A stretch of 64,000 nucleotides of DNA from Cydia pomonella. Its lineage: Eukaryota > Arthropoda > Insecta > Lepidoptera > Tortricidae. The position numbers and the translations under genes were made by a program. Location: the NCBI RefSeq assembly GCF_033807575.1, contig NC_084704.1, forward strand, positions 27,877,968 to 27,941,967, in the 5' to 3' direction. Positions 11,325 to 23,192 of this stretch are shown here, piece by piece. How positions within the stretch are numbered: the stretch's first letter is position 1; each line of letters starts with the position of its first letter. The notes beneath the pieces are model-generated. The model was not told the DNA's origin and made no database searches. It saw only the letters and a list, made by a program, of their open reading frames with translations.

Positions 11325-11721
11325 GCTCAGGTGCGTTACCAAATTAGGTTCGGTGCCACGCGGAACGCGCCACTCGGAATTATGTTCGTTTGTGTCACCC
11401 TGATTTACTCGATTTGTTTATCTATTGCGACATAATTTTGCGTAAAAAATACCAATACCTAATCAAATGTCGACAAAAGATCTAAGGATTGATTTATGCC
11501 ACTTTATGCTAAATGATCGAATTAAGCCGCATTTAAGAAATAACTTTCTAAATTGATATCCGCTTAATCGTTAAATGCCTTTTAACCTATTTTAGGAAAA
11601 ATACATGCATATCAGCCTCACCCGATAAATACAAGCTATTTGTGGGCTTAATATTAGGTCAAAGCTTACTGATAAATAAATTCCAGCTTAAATTTAAACG
11701 TATGCCGTATAGGGACCGTGC

Positions 11722-11925
11722 ACGTTGGAGGGTCTGCCATCTTGTGGCCTGAATCGGAACCATAAACATGCACATTTACACGTCACGTGTTTTCTTGTGT
11801 ATAGTAGGTTCTGCCATCTTGTGGGCTACATCGGAACAATAAACATCACATTTACGCCTCGCGCCAAAAATCTGACGGCTCCTGTGCTGCCTCCTACAGT
11901 TCATGCACGCTCCCTATAGCCCAAC
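11722..11925 (+). repeat. interspersed repeat with an internal duplication (TCTGCCATCTTGTGG)
   Basis: TCTGCCATCTTGTGG, ATCGGAAC, ATAAACAT and ACATTTAC occur twice, about 85 bases apart. Then come CGCGCCAAAAATCTGACGG and CTGCCTCCTACAGTTCATGC. This is a familiar lepidopteran repeat with its first half duplicated. The 64-codon open frame over it is not a gene. Confidence 0.6.
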
Positions 11926-12063
11926 TATCGATTATTGATTGAGATTGTAAATCATTCACAGTAACTTCGATTCCGACTGCATAACACTTATTTGCAATTT
12001 GAACATCAACAGCCGTCTTTAACAGCGTCATCAATAAGGAGGCCGTTAGTTTCACTTATGTAC

Positions 12064-12236
12064 CGTCGCCATCAGGTATATCGGAGCGGCCGAGGTACTC
12101 ACAAATATGCGACTGTATAGTCATAGTATCAGCAACAAATATATGGCCAAATATATTGCGACACAAGTATATGTGTTCCGATATAAGTGCTTGGCCACTG
12201 TGGGCGTCACTATCTAGTTATTTGATGGCGACTGTC
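12064..12236. mobile_element. decayed hairpin MITE (GTCGCCATCA ends)
   Basis: TACCGTCGCCATCA at the left and TGATGGCGACTGT at the right are inverse ends. ATATCGGAGCGGCC on the left pairs loosely with GGCCA and GTTCCGATAT on the right. It is strongly diverged. Confidence 0.55.
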
Positions 12237-13530
12237 TTGTGATACAAAAACTTTATAACACTTAAAGTAATAAATCTACCTTACACTCATGAATCATTAA
12301 AACTAAAGATGTATACAGAAATAAGCTTAGTTGTAAGAGCCGAGGGCATGGTCACGCAATTTCGCAGTCTGTCTTTCACGTCGTTTCAAAGGCGTCTCAT
12401 AAATATTCCCAGTAAAGAGTTTGCCCGAGTTGACCTGACTTTTTAATTAGATGTTACATTTGCGAGGATAATAAGTTTATTTCGCGGAGCATTTAGTTTT
12501 ACTGTTGGTGCTGGCGTCTCTCTTGGGTCAACTTAATTAAAAATAGTTTCATAAACCGAGATAAAAAAATCAAAATATTTGTATTTTTAGAAAAAAATTG
12601 TAGATAAATTATAAAGTTGCGCTTGGGATCTAGCAAAACAAATATATATCAATGGTAAATGTACCGTTTTTAATAGTAGTTAAACATAACATTTTTAATT
12701 TACTTACAATTTTACGCTGAACTTTATTTTAAACATTTCAATGCAAAATGCTTCTTATTTTTAGTTAATAGAAAAAAACAATAAAAAAATATTGACAACG
12801 AGGCCTTGCTCATGACAGATAAATTTCCAGTAAAATAACGACCTCAATAAATGAAAAATAAATAATAGCAACAACTTGTAAAAATGTGGCGCTAAATGTG
12901 ACTTAATTACGTAATAATTTACTTTGAGACCTTATTTGAACCGGGCGCCCGACGGAGGGTAAGCCATGTAATTTATGTCAAGTGTTGATATAATATAAAG
13001 GCCTCGTGATCATAAAAACCTACGCCTAAGGGAATTTAAGGTAATAAATACTTAAGCAAATATTTTTCTTATGCAACGATCGAGAAAGAAGCGTACAGCC
13101 TACCTGATGATAAGCGGCATTCACAGCTCCTTAATTGTTATTTTAATTTAGCAATCATGTATCACTTACTTAGATGTTCTCACAATAGTACAATATTATA
13201 TTATAGCCTTTACAGGCCGAGGAATAGTAATTCGCGGATGAGATTTTATTTTGTCGGACGATACGGAGCTGAGTCCGAAAAGAAGACGAATCCACGAATT
13301 TCTCCCAAGGCTTTTTTTCAATAATTTCGTGATGATAAGGTAAAATAATGAATAATTTAAGCATCAACCACCACTCGAATTGAACCTTCACGTATTCACA
13401 TCAAAAACGACAAAAAATATTTCCCTCCTCAGCTATTTAAAAAAAATTAAGGTCAACTCATACTGTTCACTCAAAATAAATGTACAATATTAGCTATTTG
13501 TGCACGCTGCTTTTACACGCACACACACAC
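12237..13530. other. AT-rich spacer, no gene recognised
   Basis: I see no exon with paired splice sites. GCGTACAGCCTACCTGATGA with TAAGCGGCATTCACAGCTCC near 13092-13132 resembles a repeat fragment of the GATTACCGCC type. Confidence 0.3.
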
Positions 13531-13566
13531 TTTATATTTTTTAAGGATCAGCCTTAAAAAATATAA
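13531..13566. other. AT-rich stem-loop
   Basis: TTTATATTTTTTAAGG and CCTTAAAAAATATAAA are perfect 16-base inverse arms around a five-base loop, just after a short (AC)n run. It could be a MITE end or simply a hairpin. Confidence 0.5.
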
Positions 13567-13681
13567 AAGTCTTTGATTTTGTTAAGCAGTATTCACACGA
13601 TCATACACCACGGTCTTGTAAGAACGAGACACGTAAAGTCATTAACTCACTGTATCCTATAATAGCTTGAAATTATAATTA

Positions 13682-13915
13682 TACCGGGTCGTGTAGACGC
13701 GCTTTTAATGATTGGCATTGATTTTTCTTAGTCATTGTAGTTTCTTCTGGCATCCCCAGAGTAGTCGTGGCAGAAGCAGACCGAGAAAGACATGGCGGGA
13801 CGACTTGGATGCGTTTCAGTGGGATGGCAGGATCTTGCTCAGCACAGGGAGGATTGGAAATTGAAGGGGAGACCTTTTCCCAGCAGTGGGCACACAAATA
13901 GACAGATTTTATAGA
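13682..13915 (+). pseudogene. RTE-type LINE, C-terminal remnant
   Basis: The plus strand reads G-R-S-R-P-R-K-T-W-R-D-D-L-D-A-F with small shifts, then R-P-F-P-S-S-G-H-T. This matches the recalled tail of RTE-like reverse transcriptases (R-P-x-x-R-W-x-D-D-L). Frameshifts and the short length mark it as dead. The minus-strand open frame here is a shadow. Confidence 0.6.
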
Positions 13916-14247
13916 CAAAAAACCAATACAGTATGGGGTTTTCTTAGGTACAACTTCCCCTTCGCTGAAGACTAGAAAATATCAGCACCTATACAACAAG
14001 ATGTACATTTTTAGGATTCCGTAGTCAACTAAGGAATGATTGCAATGTCGTGTCATTATAATCATCCAACTGGACCGAAGTAATTTCAGCAAATGTCAGC
14101 GAGCAGGGCTACTTAAGTGTTAATAATGTTCGCGGCACGTGTCACTGCGTATCGTAGCAAAAGGTCGGCTTAAAGGTCGAACTCTTTTATAGAGACTGAT
14201 AGAGGGTTAATGAAGTAAAGGCCACGTACACACTTGCTCGTTAAGTA

Positions 14248-14275
14248 AGTAAGTATTCTTTATTGCACCAACAAT
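14248..14275 (-). mobile_element. LINE tail scrap (TATTCTTTATTGCACCA)
   Basis: AAGTAAGTAAGTATTCTTTA, then TTGCACCA, is the inverse 3' end of the LINE family that is better preserved at 29150-29720 and inserted at 56625. Confidence 0.45.
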
Positions 14276-14439
14276 TATGCATTTATGTATGTATACATGT
14301 AAAACTTGCTTTACACTTACACTTACACACTACACTTGCACTACACTTGCTTTACGGACAACAAAAATCTGAAATAAAGAAATTTATTATTATTATTTTA
14401 TCATAATCAGATAAGTTAATGTAATAAGGGTTCCTAGTT

Positions 14440-14634
14440 GAGCATTTATTTGTGTGATGAACACACATATTTGTTCCTGAGTCATGGGTGTCTTCTATGT
14501 ATATAAGTATGTATTTTTCTATGTACGTATGTATAGCATAGCCTAGAACATAGTACAAGCCATGCTTAGTTTGGGGATAGGTCGATCTTTGTAAGGTTGT
14601 CCCCAAATATTTATTTATTTTATTTATTTTAAAT
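14440..14634 (+). mobile_element. SINE, headless copy
   Basis: It starts at GCATTTATTTGTGTGATGAA, downstream of where the tRNA-like head should be. It continues TGTTCCTGAGTCATGGGTGT and has the tail ACATAGTACAAGCC, GTCCCCAAATATTTATTTAT. Its tail subtype matches the copy at 44418, not those at 41414 or 48610. Confidence 0.6.
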
Positions 14635-14842
14635 GTTACTTGCCTCAGAAAGTTCTGAAATGTAAAATTTATGAATCTTGATGTTTCGTTTTTATCCGAT
14701 TTCAAACAAAATAAGAAGTTATCAAATCGACCGTATTTTTTTGTATGAATCTCAGAAATCAGTCATTCTCAACCTATTTGGAAAATAATGCATTTGGTAT
14801 GAAAGTATAGCTCTCATTTATGTGAAAATCTTTTTTTTTTAT

Positions 14843-15015
14843 TATGGGAGCTATGAGAAATTGAGTGAACTTCTCAAATACATACAGCGATTTCACATTT
14901 CATGAAGTGGAATTTCACAATAGGTGATTTGTCTTCTTTCTTAAGTTTGTAAAGTCAAGTTCCAGGTCTGATTATGGGCTCTATGAGCAAGTGAGGGAAC
15001 TCCTCAAATCTTGAT
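14843..15015. repeat. tandem pair of a repeat unit (about 127 bp)
   Basis: ATTATGGGAGCTATGAGAAA and ATTATGGGCTCTATGAGCAA, each followed by a TGA(A/G)CTxCTCAAAT motif, mark two diverged units in direct order. The unit resembles a dispersed lepidopteran repeat. Confidence 0.5.
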
Positions 15016-16059
15016 GGATTCAGACCCAGACCTTGAAATTTGAAACGTACCCGAAGCGCGAAACTTTTTAGTGACATGACTGTTTAACATCACGTTTTTT
15101 TATTTAAGGCTCTAGGACTGAATGTACCTACCCCGTTTATAAGGGTGCGGTTCAAAAGTTTGCTTTTGATTCTCTTTACTTTGCGATGTCTACAGAAAAG
15201 ACAAGAACATACAATTGACCCAGCTACCCAAACCTTTGCCGGCAAACTTTGTCGTCAAGCTCACCATAATTATTAACCTATCGAATGAGCTTGATGCCTT
15301 TACAGATACTGGAAAGCGATATGTAAACATTCTACATACCTATACGCGGCCTGGACGTTGATAGCTGGTGTCCTACTTTATAACATTCATATAAAATGAG
15401 TTTCACATTATTATCCACCTGGTTTCTTGAGCTGAAACCTCCCCATATAGCGACCCCATTCCTCTCACTAAGTTTACCTTAAGTTCGTATTAGCCATCAA
15501 CTTTCCCCGGATCACTGTTCACTCTGAGTACTGATGGTAATCATTACACAATCTATAAGATACACATCATTATTCTAATAACACCATAAGAATGTCCTTG
15601 ACTTGATACATAAGCAAATATCAATTCCCGTAGATTTGTTCGCACACAACCTCCTTTTCCTCCTGTCGTTCGCATCTACCCTCATCTTCAGCTAAATAAT
15701 CACAATAACCTAGAAGCAGTTATTTAACTTAAACGTGACTCCTAGCGCCATCTACTCCATGATGTTAGTAAATATTAGCCGGTCCACAATACGTTCGCTA
15801 CAACCTTAGTCTGCAAATAAAAAAAAACCTACAAACCTCCCTCAGGCCTGGATGGATGTGGATAGAGTAAGGGATGACTCGCTTCAACAAGCAATCTCTA
15901 AGTTAGATTAAGAGACACGAGAAAACATGTGAGAGCCTTTGAGTGCGAAGAAAGAGCAGGAATACTCTGGCAAAAGTTCGAGGATGTGGATCTGACTGAA
16001 AAGGAACGGTGGACTCTAATTAGGTGTAATATACAGTCTGACAGCTTAATACTGTTAGG
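15016..16059. other. unique spacer, no gene recognised
   Basis: A moderately GC-rich patch at 15840-16020 has a broken plus-strand frame (K-K-E-Q-E-Y-S-G-K), but no family is recognised. Confidence 0.25.
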
Positions 16060-16838
16060 TTTATTTCTTTATCTACACATTATAAACCCTCTATGATGCC
16101 TTTAAAATCCGTAAATAATGGCCAACATTACGATAAACTGTTTTGTTACAATAAATTTCTTATCTGTGATGATGTTGTCATTGCTTCATAACTACATCAA
16201 AGTCGATTTGGTTATGACATTAAATTTTTGAACTTCTCTGAAAAAAAAGCAATTCGATTTGACCTCTATTCTAATATCAGTCGAGATGTGTTTTTGTTCG
16301 AAATGAAATGTTTATTGCATACAATTTTGACACATCTCGCATGTTAGTATCGAATGATACGGAAATAGGCTCTGCCCGACTCTAGTTTGTCTCTGAATAA
16401 AAATAAAAACTACGAATACGTGACATGCGTGAAAAAAGTTTTCATTTACCGCCTTTTGACGTACAGTTTATCTTTTAATTAGTTTTAAGTATAAAATTAA
16501 TTTGTTTTATTGTTCTTAAAGTAACTATAGCAAACGTTTCGTGTAAAATGAGCAATAAAAATATTTCTGTGGCTCCAACACATATCCGCGAGTTCCACCA
16601 AGAGAGCAACAATGCCTCAACGTTGGCTGTAATTTGGGTTAGTGAATATATCATAGAAAGTTTATAAATATGTGTGTAGATAAAATAGTGTATGTAACTG
16701 TAGATAATTAGACATTAAAACACTCGTGTGATCCTTTTAGAAACTCACTTTGTTCGTTTCTTAAACCCACACTAGTGTATTTTAATGCCTTTTGTTATGT
16801 GGCAGTCACATAAACTACTATTATGTCAATTCGGATTA
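16060..16838 (+). repeat. diverged duplicated segment, copy 1
   Basis: Collinear with 30615-31925. Shared landmarks in the same order include AAACTGTTTTGTTACAA, AATTTCTTAT, TAATATCAGTCGA, ATCTCGCATGTTA, TGACATGCGTGAAAAA and CAGTCACATAAACTACTATT. This copy lacks the two insertions found in copy 2. It may be an old interspersed repeat or a local duplication. No coding frame is shared. Confidence 0.7.
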
Positions 16839-16960
16839 GATTTATCATAATGTTTTACGGTTAGTATTTTTCTTGCGGCGGTGACGGCAACTTCACTTGT
16901 TCGGGTCTCAATATTGACACAACGGGGTAAAAAAAAACGAATTTTACAATAAATATAATA

Positions 16961-17070
16961 GGTGTTATTCACGAAGACACGTGGTTTGACTCGTAACGTC
17001 ATGTTACTAGAGGTTAGATTTGACAAATCTACGCGTCATCGTGGATGACACGAAGCACAAACTATAAGTA
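16961..17070. mobile_element. hairpin MITE, family D (GTCATCxxxGATGAC)
   Basis: GTGTTATTCACGAAGACACG on one side and GTCATCGTGGATGACACG on the other form loose inverse ends. Internal CGTAACGTCATGTTACTAG and TTTGACAAATC recur in the copy at 45885-45965. Confidence 0.55.
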
Positions 17071-17758
17071 CCTGTTAGAATGTTTTACGATTCTTATAAA
17101 ACTCTGGTCACACAATTTTTTATGTAAGGCGTGTAACACAAATTCTAACCCCTTCGCCGCCGCTTACCAAAACAATTAGTATGATTTATGACACAAATAA
17201 AAACCCTTGAACCCATTCCGCAGCATTTTTGCGTTAGCAATAGTCGACTTTCGTAATAAAATTTGATTTATAATACATTGGATTTTGCAAAGAAAGAGGG
17301 TGAATTCCATTAACAATGACGCTTTAAAGATGTGCAATCAACGGAACGTCATCTTTTAAATGAAATGTAAGAGGTGCATAGAGAATTAGAGAACTTTATC
17401 TTATTAATAAAAAAACACTGATTTTAATATCGCTTCAGCGCATAACGAGACTCAAAAATCAACAAAATGAGTTGCCATTAAAATGTGTTATCATTGCCTC
17501 TGACTTTTTAATAAGGCATCTGACGTAACTTTCATGATCATAATAAATTTATTCCCACTTAGTCATACTTGTTCATAAACTTCAAGAAAGTTCCCGGCAA
17601 AATGTGGTGGAAAAAATATTTTTTTTAAATCGCCTAATTGGACTTTTGCGTAACAAAGTTACATAATTATCTATATTCCGATACGAGAACGGCGGTGTAA
17701 TTACATATAATTAGCCAAATAACGTTTAATAAAATAAATAGCAATAGTATTATACTTG

Positions 17759-17808
17759 TTTTTGAGCCAGAACCTCCTTCTTTTTGCAATTGAAGTCGGT
17801 TAAAAGAC
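17759..17808 (+). mobile_element. RTE 3' end scrap (GAACCTCCTTCTTTTTG)
   Basis: CAGAACCTCCTTCTTTTTG and GAAGTCGGTTAAAAGA are the terminal bases of a common RTE-type 3' UTR, also seen at 25540-25572 and 44195-44216. Confidence 0.45.
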
Positions 17809-17914
17809 ATGTGATGGCAGAATTGAACAAAAATTATAATATTTCTTTAGCTTTGGAAGTGTATCTAAATATATTTGAAAAAACTTTGGTATTTAGCAGA
17901 ATTAGTGAAATCTG

Positions 17915-18130
17915 GGGAGCGATTTTTGAATTTCTAGCGCTCGATTTTGTCACTCGAATATCTATGGAAAACGGGAAATGGATATTTTTGAAATACGATC
18001 ATTAGAAATTGGAAAGCTAATGGCATTGACCAATCGTTTTCAATTCTATTAGTACAATTGAAATGCCCAGTAGTAGAGATATATTAAAGGGGACACGAAA
18101 TCGAGCGCTCGAAATTCAAAAATCGGCCCC
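17915..18130 (+). mobile_element. MITE, family E (CGAGCGCTCGA inverted ends), copy 1
   Basis: GCGATTTTTGAATTTCTAGC with GCTCGATTTTGTCAC at the left is the inverse of GACACGAAATCGAGCGCTCG with AAATTCAAAAATCGGCCCC at the right. The interior has TTCAATTCTATTAGTAC and CCCAGTAGTAGAGATAT. A minus-strand copy lies at 46150-46372. The 73-codon open frame crossing its left arm is not a gene. Confidence 0.7.
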
Positions 18131-18429
18131 TGATAGTCAAAACACTAGATTGTGCTGAAATCAAGTATACTTATGGAATTACCATAGCCGTGTAGTAAAC
18201 AATACTGGCTCATTGTTGCCCATTAAGCTTTGGTGGGGAACAACAATACGTCTACCGTTTTATTGTGGCACTTAGGATTTTTTGTATGTAGCCAGAAATG
18301 TAAAGTTCCATAAAACCATCTCGTTCAGTCATCTCCGCAATCCACCTCTATAGTAGTGTTCCTCTGATAGTTTACGTGGTGAATATTATATTGCAAGTGA
18401 CAGCAGACAGTAATACAATAGTAAGTTGT

Positions 18430-18516
18430 AGGAGAGGCCGGAAAACCGCTCAAATATAGACGAGTGAGTTTGAGGGCCGACACGTTAGTCAATCTTTAGC
18501 GTTTCCGGCCGAGGCA
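18430..18516. mobile_element. possible small hairpin element (GGCCGGAAA arms)
   Basis: GAGGCCGGAAAACCGCT and AGCGTTTCCGGCCGAG are inverse ends about 85 bases apart, with loose pairing inside. Confidence 0.4.
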
Positions 18517-19209
18517 TACATAGTGCTTTTCACGACTACTGCGAGGAAATAAGAAAGGCCAGGCCAGGCCATTGCCGGGAACATTTATATTTTCTTCACT
18601 AGAAGAATTCATTTTTATGTAAGCGTAGATACGTGTTTCTTGTATTTTTTAGTCAAACACAATTTACACTATCCAGTTCAGTAACTATTTTCCGATCCCA
18701 CCTTTCTACTTTTTTTATCACTTTTCAGAGGCCTTTTTTCTTTTGTTTGCATCAAACCGACTCTAAACTTAGAAGCGTTTTTGCTAAAAAAAACACAAAC
18801 ATCTACAAAAGTAAAAACGCCTAAAGTGTGAACTTTCTTTTTTTTAAATAGTAATTGGGCCTATAAATAACCTAATTTTATTCTTGAAGGAAAAAGTTGC
18901 GCCAAAAAAAGACCTTTCACCATCACCAATGACAGATGATGATGATGATTGTAGTAGTGGTGATTCAGGTGCTACAGCTATTGCCTACTTTCCAGTTTGG
19001 TTTTAGACCATCTATTGCCAATTTTCCGAACAGTGGCGTGAAAAAATATAAACACACCGTTTCATAAACTCAGGTAACTATAGTCCTGTAATACCTACAA
19101 TTATGGTCCAGTTTTAAATGCTGATTATTAATGAGCCGTTTTGATTTGCACTTGTCATATTTATTTTGGAGGTTAGATGTAGGCTACAATTATAATGACA
19201 AACAAAAAA
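18517..19209. other. spacer with (GAT)n run, no gene recognised
   Basis: It includes AGGCCAGGCCAGGCCATTGC near 18557 and a GATGATGATGATGATT microsatellite near 18937. I see no gene or named repeat. Confidence 0.3.
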
Positions 19210-19810
19210 TACTATGGTACCCAAAAAAAAAGAATCTTCCTATCTAAAAATAACACCAAAAAAGTGACGTTTAAAATTACACAAGTACTAGCGTTTTAAT
19301 CAGCACTGCACTTCAAATTGTATTCAAACACCAAATATAATTAATGATCACCAAATCTTCAAGAGCAAATTAATGCGATATTTTCACCTAAATAAACCAC
19401 TAAAATGTCTTATTACCAAATAAAGTAAAATGATCCTCACAGAACCGAACTGCTATCAGAAAAGTGGGTTAGGTTAGAACTGCGGTTTTTAATGAAAATG
19501 TGGTTAATATTTTGGTGATTATTGACTATTTTTGGTTTAATAATAATTCGTTTAGAGTCATTTGCTTTAATAGGATAGCAATATGTAAAAATATTAGTTA
19601 TAGTTTTAGATTAAAATGAAGTTTTAATTTTGGTGATCATTTACTATTTTTGGGTTAACAATTATTAGTTTGGTTTGGTGTCATTTGCTTTAATAGATTC
19701 ATTGATGCTTTTATCAAGATGTAAAAAAATTGGTTATCATTTCACATTAAAATAGAGTTTTCATTTTGGTGTTAATTTACAATTTTGGTGGCAAAAATGT
19801 TTTTTTTTTT
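19210..19810. repeat. degenerate internally repeated block (TTTTGGTGAT units)
   Basis: TTTTGGTGATxATTxACTATTTTT, then GGTTTAA, then GTCATTTGCTTTAATAG recurs at about 19510-19570 and 19630-19695, with a third weaker TTTTGGTG near 19763. Inverse-like AxCACCAAAAxA motifs lie upstream at 19240-19400, so the block may be a large decayed inverted-repeat element. Confidence 0.45.
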
Positions 19811-21679
19811 TTTTGAAGTGACATTTTACTAGATCCGGTGATCAGTTAAAAAGCAGCCTAAAATACGAGTATTCTCCTTCTATTGGATACTCAACATAAT
19901 TTGAAAAATGTAAGGTGTAAACTAAAGTTACCAGAATTTACGGTCTAAACAAATTTGAATAGGTAGGTGTGCATGTCTCTCAATATGGTTAAGTAAATAG
20001 GTACCTACTTATATGACCCAAACAATAAAATATACACTTGTATACCAAACCCAACCCTTGCTTTTTTCAACCATTACTAGGTACTCGTACTCAGTTAAAT
20101 ACAAGTTAATGTCTTTTATATAGGTACTGGACTACATGTCGTACATGTATTGATAAACATGCCACGAAAAGTTTCAACGGGGGCGTAACAAGGATACATC
20201 CCCGGGCGTGTTGAGATAATAATTTATGTGCATTATATGTTCGCACCTGTCGGTAAACGACAAATGGATAACAAGGGAAATAATTCTGTTATTATTCACT
20301 CATATCATATTAATACACATTTGTGATCTAATTATTTGATTTAATATGTTCATGGAAAGCAGCGCTTTATTGAATTATAAATGTTGATTTACGTTAACAT
20401 TTGTGCCTACTTTAATATGATTTAAATATTAATTTACTAGGCATAATAATTTTAATGCAATAAATATCTCATCTCGTTTTCGTAAACTGGTTGGTTACCT
20501 ATTTACTGCAAATTTAATTTTATCCAATATTTACAATTTAGAGCAATCATGAAAGTCCAAATTCTATGAAAATAAGGCGTTTATCGTGGCACATCTACAC
20601 GTTGTCTCTTCAAATCTGTGTATCTGTGTATGTATAGTCTAGCAACCACCACTATACTCATCCATTTATTTTGGGTGTTAGTACTAGCGTAAGACAAAGA
20701 TAGTATGATTCCCGGTCTAAGTTAAAATGAGACAGCCCTGGGCCAAACTATAGCTTAGACAGATAGCCAAATCGTACGATCGAAATGCACGATAACTGAG
20801 TGACATTAGTTAGATATCATATCAATCTATATCAGTGAACGTTCGAATTGGCATGTGACTCTAGTTATAACTAGCATTTATTTGGATCAGGGGTCAGCCC
20901 TATTTTATAAGTTGAAATTTAAGTATAATTGTTTGTGTTGCTGAACTTTTTTATGGTGTATGGTTTTATGTTAAAAATAAGTAACATAAAAATAATCTCG
21001 TCATGAAACATGATCAGCTACTCCGATACCGGAGTTACGGCCTCGATTCCGGCGTGTCCCAGAATTTCTATAGACTCAGCACTACGTCATCCCTGTCAGT
21101 TTTATGTGAGCCTGCGAGGCCTGTAAATAAAATTGGAAATCTCTTACCGTGCATGTACGGCTCAGACTGGATGAAAATGATGATGTTTTAAAAATCACAG
21201 TTTTCTAATTTAGACCGACTTTCTTCAGATGCAACTCGTTTTAAATGAAACTGATAGCGTACTATAGTAGTTTGAAGTCAATTTTACTCGTAATTATTAG
21301 TGACAGTGTTTAAAAGAAAAAAAAAACATAATTGTTTTGCTAAAATTTAGTCATTAATTTTTTTTAGCGAGACAAAAGTATACCATACGAATGTTTTTTG
21401 CAAAATTAAATACTCAAGCGCTTTCAACTAAGAAATTTATTCTAAATTGTTCCTAGTAGAGATCATGGTAGCGGTCCGTTAAGTTTACGTAGGTGGGTAC
21501 CCCCCTGACGGCAAGGTGATCGTGCAGCCCTGGGTCGGTCGTGGGAACGTCTCAGGAAGCGCTGAGGCAGTTGGTGCGTGAAGGAAAAAGCGCTCTGGTT
21601 TTCTTCCTACTCTGCGGCTGGATCAGCAGGTCCCTCTTCTTCTCGCCTTAGCTTCAAGCCGTACCGTAATTCCATCCTT
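19811..21679. other. AT-rich spacer ending in an unidentified GC-rich patch
   Basis: No gene recognised. At 21470-21660 base composition rises sharply and the plus strand reads G-S-A-E-A-V-G over a short piece. This may be the 5' part of the LINE whose tail follows. Confidence 0.25.
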
Positions 21680-21862
21680 CACTACATAGTGTAAAACAAA
21701 GACGCTTTCCGTTGTCTGTCTGACCCTATGTATGCTTAGATCTTTAAAACTACGCAACAAATTTTGGTGTGGTTTTTTAATAGATAGAGTGATTCAAGAG
21801 GAAGGTTTATACATATATATAATACATACCCGTGCAAAGCCAGGGTGGGTCGCTAGTACTGA
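21680..21862 (-). mobile_element. RTE-type LINE 3' tail
   Basis: Inverse of the usual tail: the minus strand reads ACTAGCGACCCACCCTGGC, TTGCACGGG, CTTCCTCTTGAATCACTCTA, TAAAGATCTAAGCATACATA and GTCAGACAGACAACGG. The related plus-strand copy is at 51650-51862. No coding part is left. Confidence 0.6.
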
Positions 21863-22129
21863 ATAAATGTGAAAGTAAGTACTGTCTGCTTACTATCTCT
21901 TCACGCTTAAATCTCTCAGGTAACAACCCATTAGGTAAAAATTGTTTTGGAGATAATTTGAGTGCCGAGGAAGGACATAGGATGATTTTTATCGCGGAAA
22001 TCATTCCCAGATACCCTAAGATGATTCTATGTAGATTAAGTTGCGGGTAGAAGCTAATTACTTGTACTTTCATGGAAGGAAATAGTTACCTACTTGTTAT
22101 GACATTGTCTTTCTCTTTCAATGGCTCGG

Positions 22130-22232
22130 TGTTAAGGCCGCGTAGATTCGTGTTCTTCTCTCACTCTGAGTCAGCGTAAGCGTGAGCGAGATGGATGTGC
22201 GTGCTCAGGACCGCGGATATCATGTTTATGAA
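22130..22232 (+). mobile_element. short interspersed element, family F, copy 1
   Basis: TTCGTGTTCTTCTCTCACTC, GAGCGAGATGGATGTGC and GCTCAGGACCGCGGATATC match 53225-53312 with scattered differences. GGCCGCGTAG and ACCGCGGAT hint at inverse ends. Confidence 0.6.
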
Positions 22233-22934
22233 TTTTAATTTGTTGTCAGTTTGAACAAAAAAAGTAATCGATGATTTCCCTCATTTTACTTTCACTTTTC
22301 ATATTTTTAGCCTTTGTAAATAAATTGGTACAATTTTTTAAAGTGCGTTTTAGACCTATGTTAGTGACTTTTCTCTATGGAGCGAAAGTTAAAAAATTAG
22401 TATTCGAATCGATGCAGTCACTAGAGAAAGTCCTCAAGAATGCTAATAACATTTTTGGCTGTCGTATCGTGATCTAAATAAGCGGTTACGATTTTTCAAA
22501 ATCTCTGCTCTTAAATATAAAATGGCATTTATTTTATTACATGAATCATGCAATTCATGGTTCGCCTGTTATGTAGTTATTTTACAATGATATCTTACAA
22601 CAAATTAAGTAAGGTAATACCAACTCAAACCGAAATTTCGCGGTCTCCGAACTTTTCAAAGTAAAGCCACTAAAATTACTTACAAACTGAAATGCGATAA
22701 ACGCCAAAACGCTACGAACTCTACTTTAATTTGTTTCACGAACCGAACAAGCTTCGAATAAGAATTACGAGTAGGTAAGTACCTACATAAATCATGTCGA
22801 AATGCTAAAAACGGTTAATGAAAATCAATTATCCTATAAATCATTTTCTTGCGATTTAGCCAATAAAATGGGTACTTTGAAACATAAGCAAGGTAAACCT
22901 TTTTAATTAACTTGCCATGAAAACATTATAGAAT

Positions 22935-23192
22935 AAAGGAGAAGGAGGACCATCTCGCGTCGTATTCCTAATTGGTGAGGCTCGTCACAAGCCTCCTAGA
23001 ATCAGATTTTCCCCGACGACGTTGTTCCAGCATCTGTCGCTGCTCCCAGCATAGCGTAGTGCGACGCAAATTTGATTGTCAATGGAACGGGCCTGCTCTG
23101 CCCATCTTGTTGGGTTCTGGTCTCTAGGCCGTTTGCCATTAGCCTTGTCACGACGATGAGCTGTTCAAGGTCTCCTTTCCTCTCCAGTATTC
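22935..23192 (-). pseudogene. LINE reverse-transcriptase C-terminal remnant
   Basis: The minus strand reads G-K-R-P-R-D-Q-N-P-T-R-W-A-E-Q-A-R-S-I, later S-S-D-R-C-W-N-N-V-V, with frame breaks. This fits the recalled tail of LINE polymerases (G-R-P-P-x-R-W-x-D-Q, then D-R-x-x-W). It is short and dead. Confidence 0.6.

Noticed and set aside
14248..14345. CRISPR-like short direct repeats (ACACTTAC, ACACTTGC)
   Set aside because: Simple low-complexity runs of a few bases in eukaryotic DNA, with no spacers.
21807..22073. overlapping frames on both strands
   Set aside because: The region starts in an RTE tail and the frames mirror each other; neither has coding features.
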